Source of the DNA: a virus
IMG/VR virus record: IMGVR_UViG_3300031787_000100
Coordinates: 1-64,000 of that record
Direction: 5' to 3' (one strand)
Length of the DNA: 64,000 bases
Shown here: in pieces, positions 48,229 to 56,867 of the stretch
How positions within the stretch are numbered: the stretch's first letter is position 1
Layout: each line of letters opens with the position of its first letter
Position numbers and translations under genes: made by a program
The notes under the pieces: model-generated
Seen by the model: only the letters and a program-made list of their open reading frames with translations
The model's database searches: none
What the model was told of the DNA's origin: nothing

Positions 48229-48728
48229 TTCTTGCTCCAGCTACGTGAGCCAAACCAAAAACCAATGATGCCTCCAAGCATTGCCATCTCATCAGTGCTG
48301 AACAGGATGTCAGTCAAACGAACCAAATCGTCCATGCTTGTAACCAAACTGGGGCGAGTGTAGATGTAGTAAGCCATCCAAGCGTTAATGGCACATAGTT
48401 CTAGCACAAAGATGTAAGTGACCATCGGGCGCACAGTACCCACAAAGTTGACCACCCAGCGGCTGGCTTCTTCCATGATCTTTTTGTCGTGGTCATAGGC
48501 CGCTACAGTCATCTGCGCGTCTGTTTCCATAGCAATCTGATCGGTGCGAATCTCTTCCATGCGCTCTTGGGCGGCAAAGCCCTGCGCCATCATCTGAAGC
48601 TGTAACTCCATCTGCACACGGGCAAGAGCCAACTCATGCTTTTGGTCAGCCTTGTTCTGGAAGAAGTCTAGTAGTTTTGGTAGGCCCGATATGAGCAAGC
48701 CACCAAGGGTTGAAAATAGTGAAAGCAT
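48225..48728 (-). CDS. Holin, three-transmembrane GTA-type
   Basis: A 167-residue membrane protein. A weakly hydrophobic N-terminal helix (4-20), a long charged cytoplasmic helix (about 25-90), a WVVNFVGTVRPMVTYIFVLE membrane region (about 90-120) and a C-terminal GGIIGFWFGSRSW segment (about 151-163) match the 3TM holin of gene transfer agents. It releases the lysozyme encoded next. Start overlaps the stop of the 50-aa peptide (TAATG). Confidence 0.8.
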   Translation of the reverse strand: MLSLFSTLGGLLISGLPKLLDFFQNKADQKHELALARVQMELQLQMMAQGFAAQERMEEIRTDQIAMETDAQMTVAAYDHDKKIMEEASRWVVNFVGTVRPMVTYIFVLELCAINAWMAYYIYTRPSLVTSMDDLVRLTDILFSTDEMAMLGGIIGFWFGSRSWSKK

Positions 48729-48880
48729 TATCCGAGTCCTATCATTCCAAGTAGTTTATCGACAATTTTCCCCGCCAACTCATCTGGCAGGAATTGGAGA
48801 AACCCAAGCACCCACCACGCAACACACAGCCTGACAAAAACTTTAAGGAAGAGGTCAAACTGTTTTTGGTACTCATTCAT
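48728..48880 (-). CDS. Tiny membrane protein, 50 aa, lysis cassette
   Basis: A 50-residue frame, MNEYQKQFDLF then LKVFVRLCVAWWVLGFLQFL, with one membrane segment and an amphipathic end (GKIVDKLLGMIGLG). AAGG lies 7 nt upstream, the stop overlaps the holin start, and the start overlaps the previous 29-aa frame. Could be an antiholin, a holin partner or part of a spanin-like set. Confidence 0.6.
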   Translation of the reverse strand: MNEYQKQFDLFLKVFVRLCVAWWVLGFLQFLPDELAGKIVDKLLGMIGLG

Positions 48881-48962
48881 TGCCCAACCTTGGATAAATA
48901 ACTATCCAAAAGAAATAGTTAAAAGGTACAGCAGACCAAAGCAATACATCAAACCAAGTCAT
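48873..48962 (-). CDS. Tiny membrane peptide, 29 aa, lysis cassette
   Basis: A 29-residue frame starting MTWFDVLLWSAVPFNYFFW, almost entirely a hydrophobic helix, ending PRLGNE. ATG overlaps the previous stop (ATGA). GGAA is only 3 nt away, so translation probably depends on coupling. Supported by the chain of overlaps rather than homology. Confidence 0.5.
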   Translation of the reverse strand: MTWFDVLLWSAVPFNYFFWIVIYPRLGNE

Positions 48963-49453
48963 CTTCCACACCTGTTGACAGCACAAAACTCAAACAGTTC
49001 ATACAAGCCAAACGCCAGCAGCATTAACAAAAAAGCACCTGCGGTCAACCCAGCCGCCAATTCAAGTTCTTCTTGTTCTTTTTCTTTACGGCGTTTCTCT
49101 TCTTCTTTGGCTTTACGGGCTTCTATAGCGTCATCCCTGTCCATCTCAGCGGCTCTGGCCTTGATCTTGTTCCACACGTCTATGTGGCCCGTCTGCATAT
49201 AGAGCATCTGCAACTCAGCCTCCAGCTTGGCGGTCTGCATCAGCGTGTTTTCTATCTGCATCGCCAGCGCAAAGTTAGACTTATTGCCTGATCGCTTGGC
49301 TTCCACCATCGCCTTGGATGCCTGACTCTTAGCGTCAAACATCCGACCAACCATCACGCCTAGGCCACCTAGGTCATTTGCCACCTGTGCCGCCTTACGG
49401 ACTAGCCCTATGGCACTTTGCAGTCCTTCTAGCGCGGCAACAGGATCAATCAT
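48959..49453 (-). CDS. Coiled-coil protein with C-terminal membrane helix
   Basis: A 164-residue protein. A helical start, then a long Lys/Glu/Arg coiled coil (about 75-132) and a hydrophobic segment GLTAGAFLLMLLAFGLYELF (about 135-154) near the C-terminus, ending CAVNRCGR. A tail-anchored membrane protein within the lysis cassette. An inner-membrane spanin-like or holin-regulating role is possible but unsupported by motif. Confidence 0.65.
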   Translation of the reverse strand: MIDPVAALEGLQSAIGLVRKAAQVANDLGGLGVMVGRMFDAKSQASKAMVEAKRSGNKSNFALAMQIENTLMQTAKLEAELQMLYMQTGHIDVWNKIKARAAEMDRDDAIEARKAKEEEKRRKEKEQEELELAAGLTAGAFLLMLLAFGLYELFEFCAVNRCGR

Positions 49454-49902
49454 TTCATTTCAAAACTTAAATTCGCATGGCGAGGGTACTGCACAACGCG
49501 CTCCCCTTCAGGACACTTGTACTTGATCGTTGCCAGCAAAGTGGCTTTGCCGCTGGTAACCTTTTCCTTGCCTACCATCGTAAGTTCGTAGGTGAACGTA
49601 TCAATCTCTGGCCCGGCTGGGCCGCTAAACTTACTTGCGGTGGTGGCTGCCTCATGCACCATACCAGCCGCATCACGGATGCTTGGCGTAAAACTCTCAA
49701 CAGAACAATCGTCCCGTTTTTTTATTCTTGCAACTGTGACGTTGATAGGCTGTCCAGCGTCTGCCACAATTTTAAAATTCTCTGGCGACCATTCAATGAT
49801 TGCGCGGTCAAACCAACCAAACTTATCGGCAAGCGTGTAACTACCGCCTAAAGCGGCAACGGTAGCGGCAACGGCTCCAATTGCTTTGGTAATGTCAATC
49901 AT
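49450..49902 (-). CDS. Membrane-anchored exported protein
   Basis: A 150-residue protein. MIDITKAIGAVAATVAALGG gives an N-terminal membrane anchor or signal anchor; residues 30-150 are strand-rich with two Cys (CSVESF, KCPEG), probably periplasmic. ATG 49902 comes 1 nt after the 30-aa peptide stop; GGAG is 12 nt away, so coupling is likely. A longer start at 49923 is less likely. Lysis-cassette role inferred from position. Confidence 0.6.
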   Translation of the reverse strand: MIDITKAIGAVAATVAALGGSYTLADKFGWFDRAIIEWSPENFKIVADAGQPINVTVARIKKRDDCSVESFTPSIRDAAGMVHEAATTASKFSGPAGPEIDTFTYELTMVGKEKVTSGKATLLATIKYKCPEGERVVQYPRHANLSFEMK

Positions 49903-49903
49903 T

Positions 49904-49996
49904 TTAAACCAAACTCCATGCAATTATGTAAGTGCCATAGATGACGAAGGCCACTATACAGGCTGCGGCAATGAACGCTTCAGCCCAGTCCCACAT
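49904..49996 (-). CDS. Tiny membrane peptide, 30 aa, strong ribosome site
   Basis: A 30-residue frame starting MWDWAEAFIAAACIVAFVI, one membrane helix with a short end. GAGGTGATC, a nearly complete anti-Shine-Dalgarno match, lies just upstream, so it should be well translated. It overlaps the end of the 169-aa tail protein by 17 nt. Too short to assign; phage lysis cassettes often have such peptides. Confidence 0.6.
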   Translation of the reverse strand: MWDWAEAFIAAACIVAFVIYGTYIIAWSLV

Positions 49997-50489
49997 TTTG
50001 GATCACCTCAACCCAAGAAGTTGTAGCTTCGTCCCAGCTATATTTTTTGCCGTCATTAGGCATGGGGGTTGGCGCTTCCCATCGACCGGTAGTTTCGTTT
50101 TTAACCCAACTTGGATACGGTGATGGATAAGGAATTTCCACCCAAGCGGTTGTCGCTTCGTCCCAGCGGTACTGTTTGTTGTCTGTCGGATACGCTACCG
50201 GAGCAATCCATTGGCAAGTAACCTCGTCTAGAACCCAGCTTGGGTAGGGTGTTGGCGGAACAAACGCATCCAGCGTAGGGTTGTATTGGAAACCAATCCC
50301 CGCATAATTTTTACGGATGTTGCCGTTGTAACTTGTTTGCCTCCAGCGCGTACCGGGGAACAATGATTGACAAAAGGCAATTCCAACAGATTCGGATTCA
50401 TTTCCGTTGTCGCCTAAGCATTCATTGTTATGTACCACAATAACTTGCAGTACTACATTGTTGTCATCAAGTTGTGCAAAATGTGCCAT
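49980..50489 (-). CDS. Tail-associated protein with Pro/Trp repeats
   Basis: A 169-residue protein. The N-terminal MAHFAQLDDNNVVLQVIVVHN is widespread among phage tail-region proteins; the C-terminal half has repeats of PYPSWV...W(A/E)AP (about 75-150), each followed by a YxWDEATTxWVE motif twice. Probably a virion surface or fibre-assembly protein. The repeats look like small carbohydrate- or protein-binding modules; no proof. Confidence 0.65.
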   Translation of the reverse strand: MAHFAQLDDNNVVLQVIVVHNNECLGDNGNESESVGIAFCQSLFPGTRWRQTSYNGNIRKNYAGIGFQYNPTLDAFVPPTPYPSWVLDEVTCQWIAPVAYPTDNKQYRWDEATTAWVEIPYPSPYPSWVKNETTGRWEAPTPMPNDGKKYSWDEATTSWVEVIQNVGLG

Positions 50490-50497
50490 GTGTCACC

Positions 50498-51658
50498 TTA
50501 GAAAGTAATTGAGCCGGAGCTATTCCATTGATAAATGCGATAGCCCCCCGCAACGGTAATTGTAGGAGAACCGGTTGTACTTGTCGCGGCTTGGAACGTA
50601 TCTGCGTAGCGAATAATAACAACGCCCGAGCCACCATTACCGCCCCTATACTGAACAGCGCAGCCGCCACCACCACCGCCAGTGTTGTCGGTTCCGTATT
50701 GGGCATTACCGGGGAAGTTTTCAGCGTTTCGACCAAAGCCACCACCACCTAAACCTCCGGGGATTGGATCGCCCTGTCCAAGTTGTGTACCACCGCCGCC
50801 GCCCGCATAGTAAGTAGCTGTTCCAGTAATAGAAGACTCTAGGCCATTACCTCCTCGGTAACCTACAGTGTTACCCGCCTGCCCAGCACCGCCACCTCCA
50901 CCTCCAGAGCCGCCTCCATTACTGCCTTGCGATGGACTTGTTGATGGGGTATTACCAGCGCCACCACCGCCTCCATCACGTCCACCGCCACCGCCACTGC
51001 CACCAGAGCCGCCACTGCCTTGGTAAGTTCCGCCAAATCCTCCGCCATTAGAAGTGATGCTTGAAAATACAGAATTTGATCCGGTTGAGCCTTGACCTGT
51101 GCTGGAGCCAGTACCCCCGCCGCCCACAGTTACAGTAATAGAAACGCCAGCAGAAACGGCAAAACCTGTTGCAGTTCTATAGCCGCCCGCCCCGCCACCG
51201 CCACCGTTGTAGTGACCAGTACCTTGTGAATTATTTGCGCTACCACCGCCACCGCCACCGGCTACAACCAAATACTCGACTGTCGATGTAATAGCAGGGG
51301 CCACTGGAGTTACGCTATTTGATGCTGCGCTTGCAGGGCCAGTACCTTGTGTGTTGGTAGCCCGTACAGTAAAAGTATATGCCGTGCCGTTGGACAGTCC
51401 AGTTACTACAAGAGGAGAAGACGCCCCACTAGCCGTTAAACCGCCGGGGGAGGATGTTACGGTGTAGCCCGTAATTGCACTAGAGCCAACATAAGTAGGC
51501 GCAGTAAAAGTAACAGACGCTTGCGCATTACCGCCAGTGGCAGTACCAATTGTAGGCGCTCCGGGGAACTGCGGCCAGTTGCTACCTTGAATAGCTCGCT
51601 TGACCTTTTTTACAGTCCATAGGCCATTGGCGTTTGTTGGTGATGGGAATTGAGCCAT
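50498..51658 (-). CDS. Gly-rich adhesin with FN3 domain, paralogue 1
   Basis: A 386-residue protein. A short N-terminal module (MAQFPSPTNANGLWTVKKVK), a fibronectin type III domain (about 32-115) with ITGYTVTSSPGG and GTAYTFTVRATN, then a Gly-rich domain (about 125-345) and a conserved end (VVIIRYADT...GGYRIYQWNSSGSITF). Poly-Gly bundles of this kind form receptor-binding tips, as in phage S16 gp38. One of four related genes in this cluster. Confidence 0.8.
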   Translation of the reverse strand: MAQFPSPTNANGLWTVKKVKRAIQGSNWPQFPGAPTIGTATGGNAQASVTFTAPTYVGSSAITGYTVTSSPGGLTASGASSPLVVTGLSNGTAYTFTVRATNTQGTGPASAASNSVTPVAPAITSTVEYLVVAGGGGGGSANNSQGTGHYNGGGGGAGGYRTATGFAVSAGVSITVTVGGGGTGSSTGQGSTGSNSVFSSITSNGGGFGGTYQGSGGSGGSGGGGGRDGGGGGAGNTPSTSPSQGSNGGGSGGGGGGAGQAGNTVGYRGGNGLESSITGTATYYAGGGGGTQLGQGDPIPGGLGGGGFGRNAENFPGNAQYGTDNTGGGGGGCAVQYRGGNGGSGVVIIRYADTFQAATSTTGSPTITVAGGYRIYQWNSSGSITF

Positions 51659-51660
51659 GG

Positions 51661-52236
51661 TTAACTGTACCGAACGTTAAAAGACAAGCTAATTCGCTCT
51701 TGAGTCGTTGGAATTGTACGGTGCATCAAGTGGCTTGGAAATATAAAACATCTACCAGTTACCGTTTCATACTCAAGATTGTGGCAATTCTGCGGTGTTA
51801 GCTCTGTATGTTTTGGGTAAGACGGTTGAAAAAAGTGCCAAGGCGCTTGAGTAATAAAATCTTTGACCCCGTGTGCTTTGAGATACACACAGCCAGACAA
51901 TACGCTATCTTCATGCGTATGCAAATCTTGATAGCCGTTAGTTTGATATTCGTTTAGCCAAGAGCCGCTGAACATCAAGTTATTTTTGTTAATCTTTGCA
52001 AAGTCACAGTACGTTGCAACGCATTCAATTACAAACGTTTTAAGCTGTGCAAACTCTGGCAGTTCTAACACGGTACCAAATGTTCGCACGGTGCTATTAC
52101 ATGGGCTATAAAACGGGTTGTCGCCATGCGTTTTTAAAATCTGTTTTGCGCAGTCAATAAGCTCAGGTGTGATTAAGCCGTCAGAATCTCGTTCTAACAT
52201 TGGCACGGGGAACACATAAGAACATTTTGCAGTCAC
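51661..52236 (-). CDS. 2OG-Fe(II) oxygenase-like protein
   Basis: A 191-residue double-stranded beta-helix protein of the kind found beside phage fibre genes. DLHTHEDSVLSGCVYLKA (about 104-121) supplies the Fe-binding HxH/E pattern, and LMHRT...RISLSFNVRY (about 168-190) the distal His and Arg. Such enzymes hydroxylate proteins or small molecules. It sits between two Gly-rich adhesins, overlapping one by 4 nt, so modification of fibre residues is an attractive inference. Confidence 0.75.
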   Translation of the reverse strand: MTAKCSYVFPVPMLERDSDGLITPELIDCAKQILKTHGDNPFYSPCNSTVRTFGTVLELPEFAQLKTFVIECVATYCDFAKINKNNLMFSGSWLNEYQTNGYQDLHTHEDSVLSGCVYLKAHGVKDFITQAPWHFFQPSYPKHTELTPQNCHNLEYETVTGRCFIFPSHLMHRTIPTTQERISLSFNVRYS

Positions 52237-53450
52237 GATAGATATATCCTTCCGGTAACTCCTGTACCACCGCCCGCAGAACCGCCATTACCCGCAGTGC
52301 CACGGTTGGCATCACTTGAATTACCTACTGTACCCGTAGACGCATTGCCGCTGTATAGTGTTCCGGATGTAACAACTGAGCCGTTAACGTAGCCAGAACC
52401 GCCGCCACCACCAAAACCACCAGCGTCACCGCCACCTTCACCGCCGCCAAAATAACCCGCGCCGCCACCCCCAGAACCGGCATCACCACCGTTGAACGTA
52501 CCAACACCGCCCGTTCCAAACCCAGTACCGCCTGTTGTATATGCTGATCCAGTATTACCGCCGCCACCATTACGACCAGAACCTGAAGCGCCAGTACGAC
52601 GACCACCATTACCACCAGCGCCAGCAGCGCTTTGAGTACCACCAAAACCACCGCCTCCGGGAGCAGTCTCACCCGTAGTACCACCACCGCCGCCACCATA
52701 TCTACCTGATCCACCCTCAGCGTTACCGCCACCGCCACCGCCAACCATAATTGGTGTAGAGCCAGAAGTAAATTGAATGCCCGAACCCGCACCGCCAGCA
52801 CTAGCTGCACGGCTAACCGAAGTGCCTTGACCGCCCGTACCAACAATCAGTTGATATGAGGTTCCGTTAGTCATTGCAATCGTGCCCGTGGCCGCACCAG
52901 CGGGGCCGCCGGAAGTTGTCATACCGCCACCGCCCGCACCCCAAACTTTTGCAGATACGTTATAACTTGATGTAGGGACAATAGTCCATGTACCGCCAGA
53001 ACCGAGATTAAGCGCTCCGTCACTCTCTAGTGTCCACGTACTCTTACCAGATACCGCAGGGGATATTGTAAAAGCTCTAACCGATGCGGGAGTAACGCTG
53101 TTAGATGCAGCACTTTCCGCACCATAACCAATAGCATTTTGTGCCGCCACTGTAAATGTGTAGGCGGTGCCGTTTGTCAAACCTGTAATTGTGATGGGAG
53201 ATGACGCGCCTGTTGCAGTAATACCGCCGGGTGAAGAGGTAACTCTGTAACCTGTAATTGCGGAACCGCCATCACTGGCTGGCGCTGTAAATGTTACCGA
53301 TGCAGAAGCACTAGCGCCAGTAGCCGTGCCAATTGTTGGCGCTCCGGGAACAGTAGCCGTTACAGGCCAATTATCGCCAGCTTCCGCACGATAGACATCC
53401 GTCATGTTCCAGACGTCTGATGCACTAGAGGTGGATGGAAATGTTGCCAT
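52233..53450 (-). CDS. Gly-rich adhesin with FN3 domain, paralogue 2
   Basis: A 405-residue protein. N-terminal module MATFPSTSSASDVWNMTDVY like the paralogues, an FN3 domain (about 35-120; ITGYRVTSSPGG, GTAYTFTVAAQN), a different beta insertion (about 125-175) and a long Gly-rich domain to the end. The C-terminus (NGGSAGGGTGVTGRIYLS) differs from the others, so the tip is divergent. Same role proposed: receptor recognition. Confidence 0.78.
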   Translation of the reverse strand: MATFPSTSSASDVWNMTDVYRAEAGDNWPVTATVPGAPTIGTATGASASASVTFTAPASDGGSAITGYRVTSSPGGITATGASSPITITGLTNGTAYTFTVAAQNAIGYGAESAASNSVTPASVRAFTISPAVSGKSTWTLESDGALNLGSGGTWTIVPTSSYNVSAKVWGAGGGGMTTSGGPAGAATGTIAMTNGTSYQLIVGTGGQGTSVSRAASAGGAGSGIQFTSGSTPIMVGGGGGGNAEGGSGRYGGGGGGTTGETAPGGGGFGGTQSAAGAGGNGGRRTGASGSGRNGGGGNTGSAYTTGGTGFGTGGVGTFNGGDAGSGGGGAGYFGGGEGGGDAGGFGGGGGSGYVNGSVVTSGTLYSGNASTGTVGNSSDANRGTAGNGGSAGGGTGVTGRIYLS

Positions 53451-53452
53451 GA

Positions 53453-54361
53453 TTAGAACGTGATTGAGCCGGAGCTAGTCCATACATAAATACGATACCC
53501 ACCAGACACTGTAATAGTAGGGCCACCTGTTGTTGAAACTGCTGCAATGTATGTGTCTGCGTAACGAATAATAACAATACCTGACCCCCCGGCTCCACCA
53601 CTTCTGCCGCAAGAGTTAGTTACACCGCCAGCGCCCCCACCCCCACCACCAGTGTTGTTTGTTCCTGCTGCACCGTTACCTGTGGAGCCGCAATCATAAG
53701 CGCCACCTGTTCCTCCGCCACCATTACCGCCTGTAGCAGCACTGCCATCAGCCATGTGGCGTCCACCACCGCCACCACCTGCATAGTAAGTAGCAGAGCC
53801 ACTAATTTCGGAATATAAACCCCCGCCCCCGTTACCCGAAGAGTTTCCGGATGCGTTTTGACCAACAACAGAAGCGCCGCCCCCGCCGCCGCCAGTATTA
53901 GAGTTACCGCCTGTACCACCGGCATTTCCTTGACCCGATACCCCTGCACTTCCCGCCGCACCCGTAGCGCCACCGCCACCAGAACCACCAGAACTACCAC
54001 TAGAGCCGTTGTATCCACCGTAACCACCACCAGTAGAAGTGATAGAAGAAAAAACTGAATTAGAACCAGCGGTAGGCAAGGTGCTTTGATTACCGCCTCC
54101 TGTACCACCACCGCCAACAGTAACAGTAATTGCTGAACCGGAAGAAACCGCAAAACCTGTAGCCGTTCTACAACCCCCAGCACCGCCGCCACCACCCCCC
54201 GCCCATTGACCGCCCCCACCGCCACCAGCAACTACAAGGTATTCAACGGTTGGTGTAACTAGCGGCGGAGGTACAGGCCAGTTATCGCCCATTTCGGCGT
54301 CGCGCACATCCATGAGGTTCCAACGCCCATAGGCGCTGCTAGGGGATGGAAAATCCGCCAT
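53453..54361 (-). CDS. Gly-rich adhesin, paralogue 3 (no FN3)
   Basis: A 302-residue protein. N-terminal module MADFPSPSSAYGRWNLMDVR joins directly to TVEYLVVAGGGGGG (about 38-51), i.e. the FN3 domain of paralogues 1 and 2 is absent. Gly-rich domain (about 45-260) and conserved end GGYRIYVWTSSGSITF. The domain absence shows modular gain or loss among paralogues. Confidence 0.78.
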   Translation of the reverse strand: MADFPSPSSAYGRWNLMDVRDAEMGDNWPVPPPLVTPTVEYLVVAGGGGGGQWAGGGGGGAGGCRTATGFAVSSGSAITVTVGGGGTGGGNQSTLPTAGSNSVFSSITSTGGGYGGYNGSSGSSGGSGGGGATGAAGSAGVSGQGNAGGTGGNSNTGGGGGGASVVGQNASGNSSGNGGGGLYSEISGSATYYAGGGGGGRHMADGSAATGGNGGGGTGGAYDCGSTGNGAAGTNNTGGGGGGAGGVTNSCGRSGGAGGSGIVIIRYADTYIAAVSTTGGPTITVSGGYRIYVWTSSGSITF

Positions 54362-54714
54362 CAGCTAATGTCCTCGTATGAACACACGCCTTCAAGGTAG
54401 CTGTTAACGCTGGCTGTTAAACGCAAGGTATCGCCTTCTTCTAAGTAAATACGACTTGAAATAATATCAAGCGTAGCCCCCGCAGGCACGGTCATTAGGT
54501 ACGCAAGATCGTACGCAACCGAAGACCGAAAAATATCTATGGTTACGGTCGCATTGTTGGTGCCGTTAACGTTTGTGATAAGAAGCTGGTCTATCTTCAG
54601 AACCTTACCGCTGGCGGCAGAGTTAGTGACAATAGCCGTAGCTGCTGTCGTAATTGCCAACACAGCGGTTTTACCGAGGATTGTTGTTGGTGCGATGATA
54701 TTAGGTGCTGCCAT
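54361..54714 (-). CDS. Small virion protein, beta-rich
   Basis: A 117-residue protein. Strand-rich with VLKIDQLLITNVNGTNNATVT (quoted in part) and EEGDTLRLTASVN; a pattern I associate with small tail or fibre-associated proteins of many phages. One-base overlap with the adhesin gene. Possibly a fibre cap or adaptor. Confidence 0.6.
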   Translation of the reverse strand: MAAPNIIAPTTILGKTAVLAITTAATAIVTNSAASGKVLKIDQLLITNVNGTNNATVTIDIFRSSVAYDLAYLMTVPAGATLDIISSRIYLEEGDTLRLTASVNSYLEGVCSYEDIS

Positions 54715-54722
54715 GATTTACC

Positions 54723-55595
54723 TCAAAATTCTATTGAACCTGAACCCGTAAAACGGTATGTGCGGTATCCGCCTGAAACTGTGACTGTTGGAGAACCTGT
54801 CGTGGTAGCTGCAGCAAAAGTGTCAGGGTATTTAATGACAACTACGCCGGAACCACCGATACCGCCGTCACTTCCACCGCTATTACCAGCAGCGCCCCCG
54901 CCAGCGCCAGAACCGCTATTAGCAGCCCCGTTAGCGCCTTGGTAATTACCAGAAGTTCCCGTACCACCTTCACCGGAACCAGCAGAAGCGCTGCCTGATC
55001 CACCAGCACCGCCAGCACCGCCACCACCGCCTCCGCCAGCGGCATACCTATTTCCATCAAACCCTAGAGTACCGTTGGTTGAACTGCCACCGCCAGTGCC
55101 GCTACCATTTTCACCAATAGAATTAGAGTTGCCGCCACCGCCACCGCCCCCATTGTCTGGGGCGCTTGTAAAACCACCGTTACCGCCAGCGTAACCTTCA
55201 ACGGGAGAGTAGCCCCCCTCATTACCCGGCCCCCCCGTGCCGTCTATACGTCCACCACCACCGCCACCAGAACCGCCGTAACGACCATTATTACCCGGGT
55301 CACCGCCGTACCCACCACCCGTGGCCGAAATGGTAGTTATAGCCGCAAAACTGGAAGCACTACCCGCGCTAAAACTACGTTCTCCACCCGCGCCAACAGT
55401 TACAGTGTAAGAGTCGCCCGGATTTACAGCAAGTGAACTGCCGGTTCTGTATCCCCCAGCCCCACCGCCGCCACCACCGCCGTTGATGTTATCGCCAGCA
55501 CCGCCGCCGCCTCCGCCAGCAACAACAATATATTGGACAGACGTTAGCCCAGTAACTCTAGGCTTTAGACCTAGCATCATCTGGATACCGCTCAC
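54723..55595 (-). CDS. Gly-rich adhesin, paralogue 4
   Basis: A 290-residue protein without the shared N-terminal module; it starts MSGIQMMLGLKPRVTGLTS and enters the SVQYIVVAGGGGGG motif at residue 20. Gly-rich domain (about 27-250) and the shared C-terminal signature in a diverged form (GGYRTYRFTGSGSIEF). It overlaps the fibre gene at 55592 by 4 nt. Confidence 0.75.
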   Translation of the reverse strand: MSGIQMMLGLKPRVTGLTSVQYIVVAGGGGGGAGDNINGGGGGGGAGGYRTGSSLAVNPGDSYTVTVGAGGERSFSAGSASSFAAITTISATGGGYGGDPGNNGRYGGSGGGGGGRIDGTGGPGNEGGYSPVEGYAGGNGGFTSAPDNGGGGGGGNSNSIGENGSGTGGGSSTNGTLGFDGNRYAAGGGGGGGAGGAGGSGSASAGSGEGGTGTSGNYQGANGAANSGSGAGGGAAGNSGGSDGGIGGSGVVVIKYPDTFAAATTTGSPTVTVSGGYRTYRFTGSGSIEF

Positions 55596-56857
55596 GATAC
55601 GTTTCCTGAGACAACGCAGACTGTACTGCTGATAAACAAAATGGTTGCTACGCCTCGGGTGGCTAAAGCAAGTGATGCGTTAGAACTATTAGTGCCAGCA
55701 ATATAAGCGGTGGTAGTGTTACAAGTAATCGTAATGTTGCCAGCGGTGTTGTTAAAAATACTAATGGCGTCGCCTTCTGCAAACGTTGAATTGGGAATTA
55801 CGATGGAGCCGCCTGTACTGACTTGCACGTATTTGCCTACATCAGCGGTAGTCAACGTATACGAACTTGTCTTTGTGCCAACGGGTGGAATGCTTCTAAA
55901 GCCAACAGCATTTGTGCCGTCCACGGTACAGCTAGACAACGTACCGGATGAAGGGGTGCCAAGGACAGGCGTTACAAACGTGGGTGATGTGGCCAAAGCC
56001 AATACCGTTCCCGTGCCAGTGGTTGTGTAGCTTGTACCCCAAGCAGAGCCGGTTGAATTAGCAATACCTGCGCCTGGATAAACCTGCGCGGAACTAGAGG
56101 CATTGATCGTTTGATTAGGCCATGAGCCACTCACTGTAACGTTAGTTCCAGCCACGATTGCTGGCGTCGCCGTACCCGTACCACCGTTTGCAATGGGCAG
56201 AAGTCCAGTTACACCAGTAGACAGTGGCAAGCCGGTCAAATTCGTAGCTGTGCCGCTTGAAGGCGTTCCAAGAGCACCGCCCGGAGCCACATAGTCTGTA
56301 CCCGCAGTGGCCGCTGAGATCGCGGTTCCGTTACCTTTGAGCACACCTGTGATGCTGGTAGAAACCGTGATGGCGGGGGTTGTGGTTGCTGTGGCCACCG
56401 TACCTGCAAAACCATTAGCTGATGCTACGCTGACAGAAGTTACCGTACCATTTGAAGTAGACGAGGCCACCTTAACAAAATCAGAATCGCTCCAAGCAAC
56501 AACGCATTTCTCTCCAGAAACAATTGTGACGCCTGCTGTTGGTCCTACGCCGCGAAACACAATGGAGCCAGTTCCAGCATTGATGACTACGTAGGTTTTG
56601 CTTTTAGCTGGGGCTGTGACGTTTCTAGTACTTGCGCCATTACTTGCCGTCCAGCGAATAATCGCCTGCCGTGCTTGGTTTGCTACGTAGTCGGTGGAAG
56701 TTAGCGTGACATCTGCGTCAGCACTAAGTGTGGTAACCCCAGCAACAGCCGAATCTAACAAAGATGTAATGGAGTCGTTAACGGTGTCGCCCCATGTACC
56801 AGACAGGTCGCCCTGTACGGGTAGCGCAAGGCCAAGAAGTGCGGTAGGTGAAGTCAT
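55592..56857 (-). CDS. Tail fibre protein
   Basis: A 421-residue, Thr/Ser/Gly/Ala-rich protein. The N-terminal TALLGLALPVQGDLSGTWGD (about 5-24) is an attachment-type motif common to phage fibres; the shaft has NGTVTSVSVASANGFAGTVA and LPIANGGTGTA repeats typical of trimeric fibres; the C-terminus (about 300-421) is strand-rich and may bind receptor. Confidence 0.8.
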   Translation of the reverse strand: MTSPTALLGLALPVQGDLSGTWGDTVNDSITSLLDSAVAGVTTLSADADVTLTSTDYVANQARQAIIRWTASNGASTRNVTAPAKSKTYVVINAGTGSIVFRGVGPTAGVTIVSGEKCVVAWSDSDFVKVASSTSNGTVTSVSVASANGFAGTVATATTTPAITVSTSITGVLKGNGTAISAATAGTDYVAPGGALGTPSSGTATNLTGLPLSTGVTGLLPIANGGTGTATPAIVAGTNVTVSGSWPNQTINASSSAQVYPGAGIANSTGSAWGTSYTTTGTGTVLALATSPTFVTPVLGTPSSGTLSSCTVDGTNAVGFRSIPPVGTKTSSYTLTTADVGKYVQVSTGGSIVIPNSTFAEGDAISIFNNTAGNITITCNTTTAYIAGTNSSNASLALATRGVATILFISSTVCVVSGNVS

Positions 56858-56867
56858 TGTTTCTCCA

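Noticed and set aside
52233-54361. Long alternative frames in the Gly-rich genes (Val/Leu-rich readings)
   Set aside because: GGN-rich DNA gives open frames in all phases; the Gly-rich frame matches the paralogues and has proper starts.
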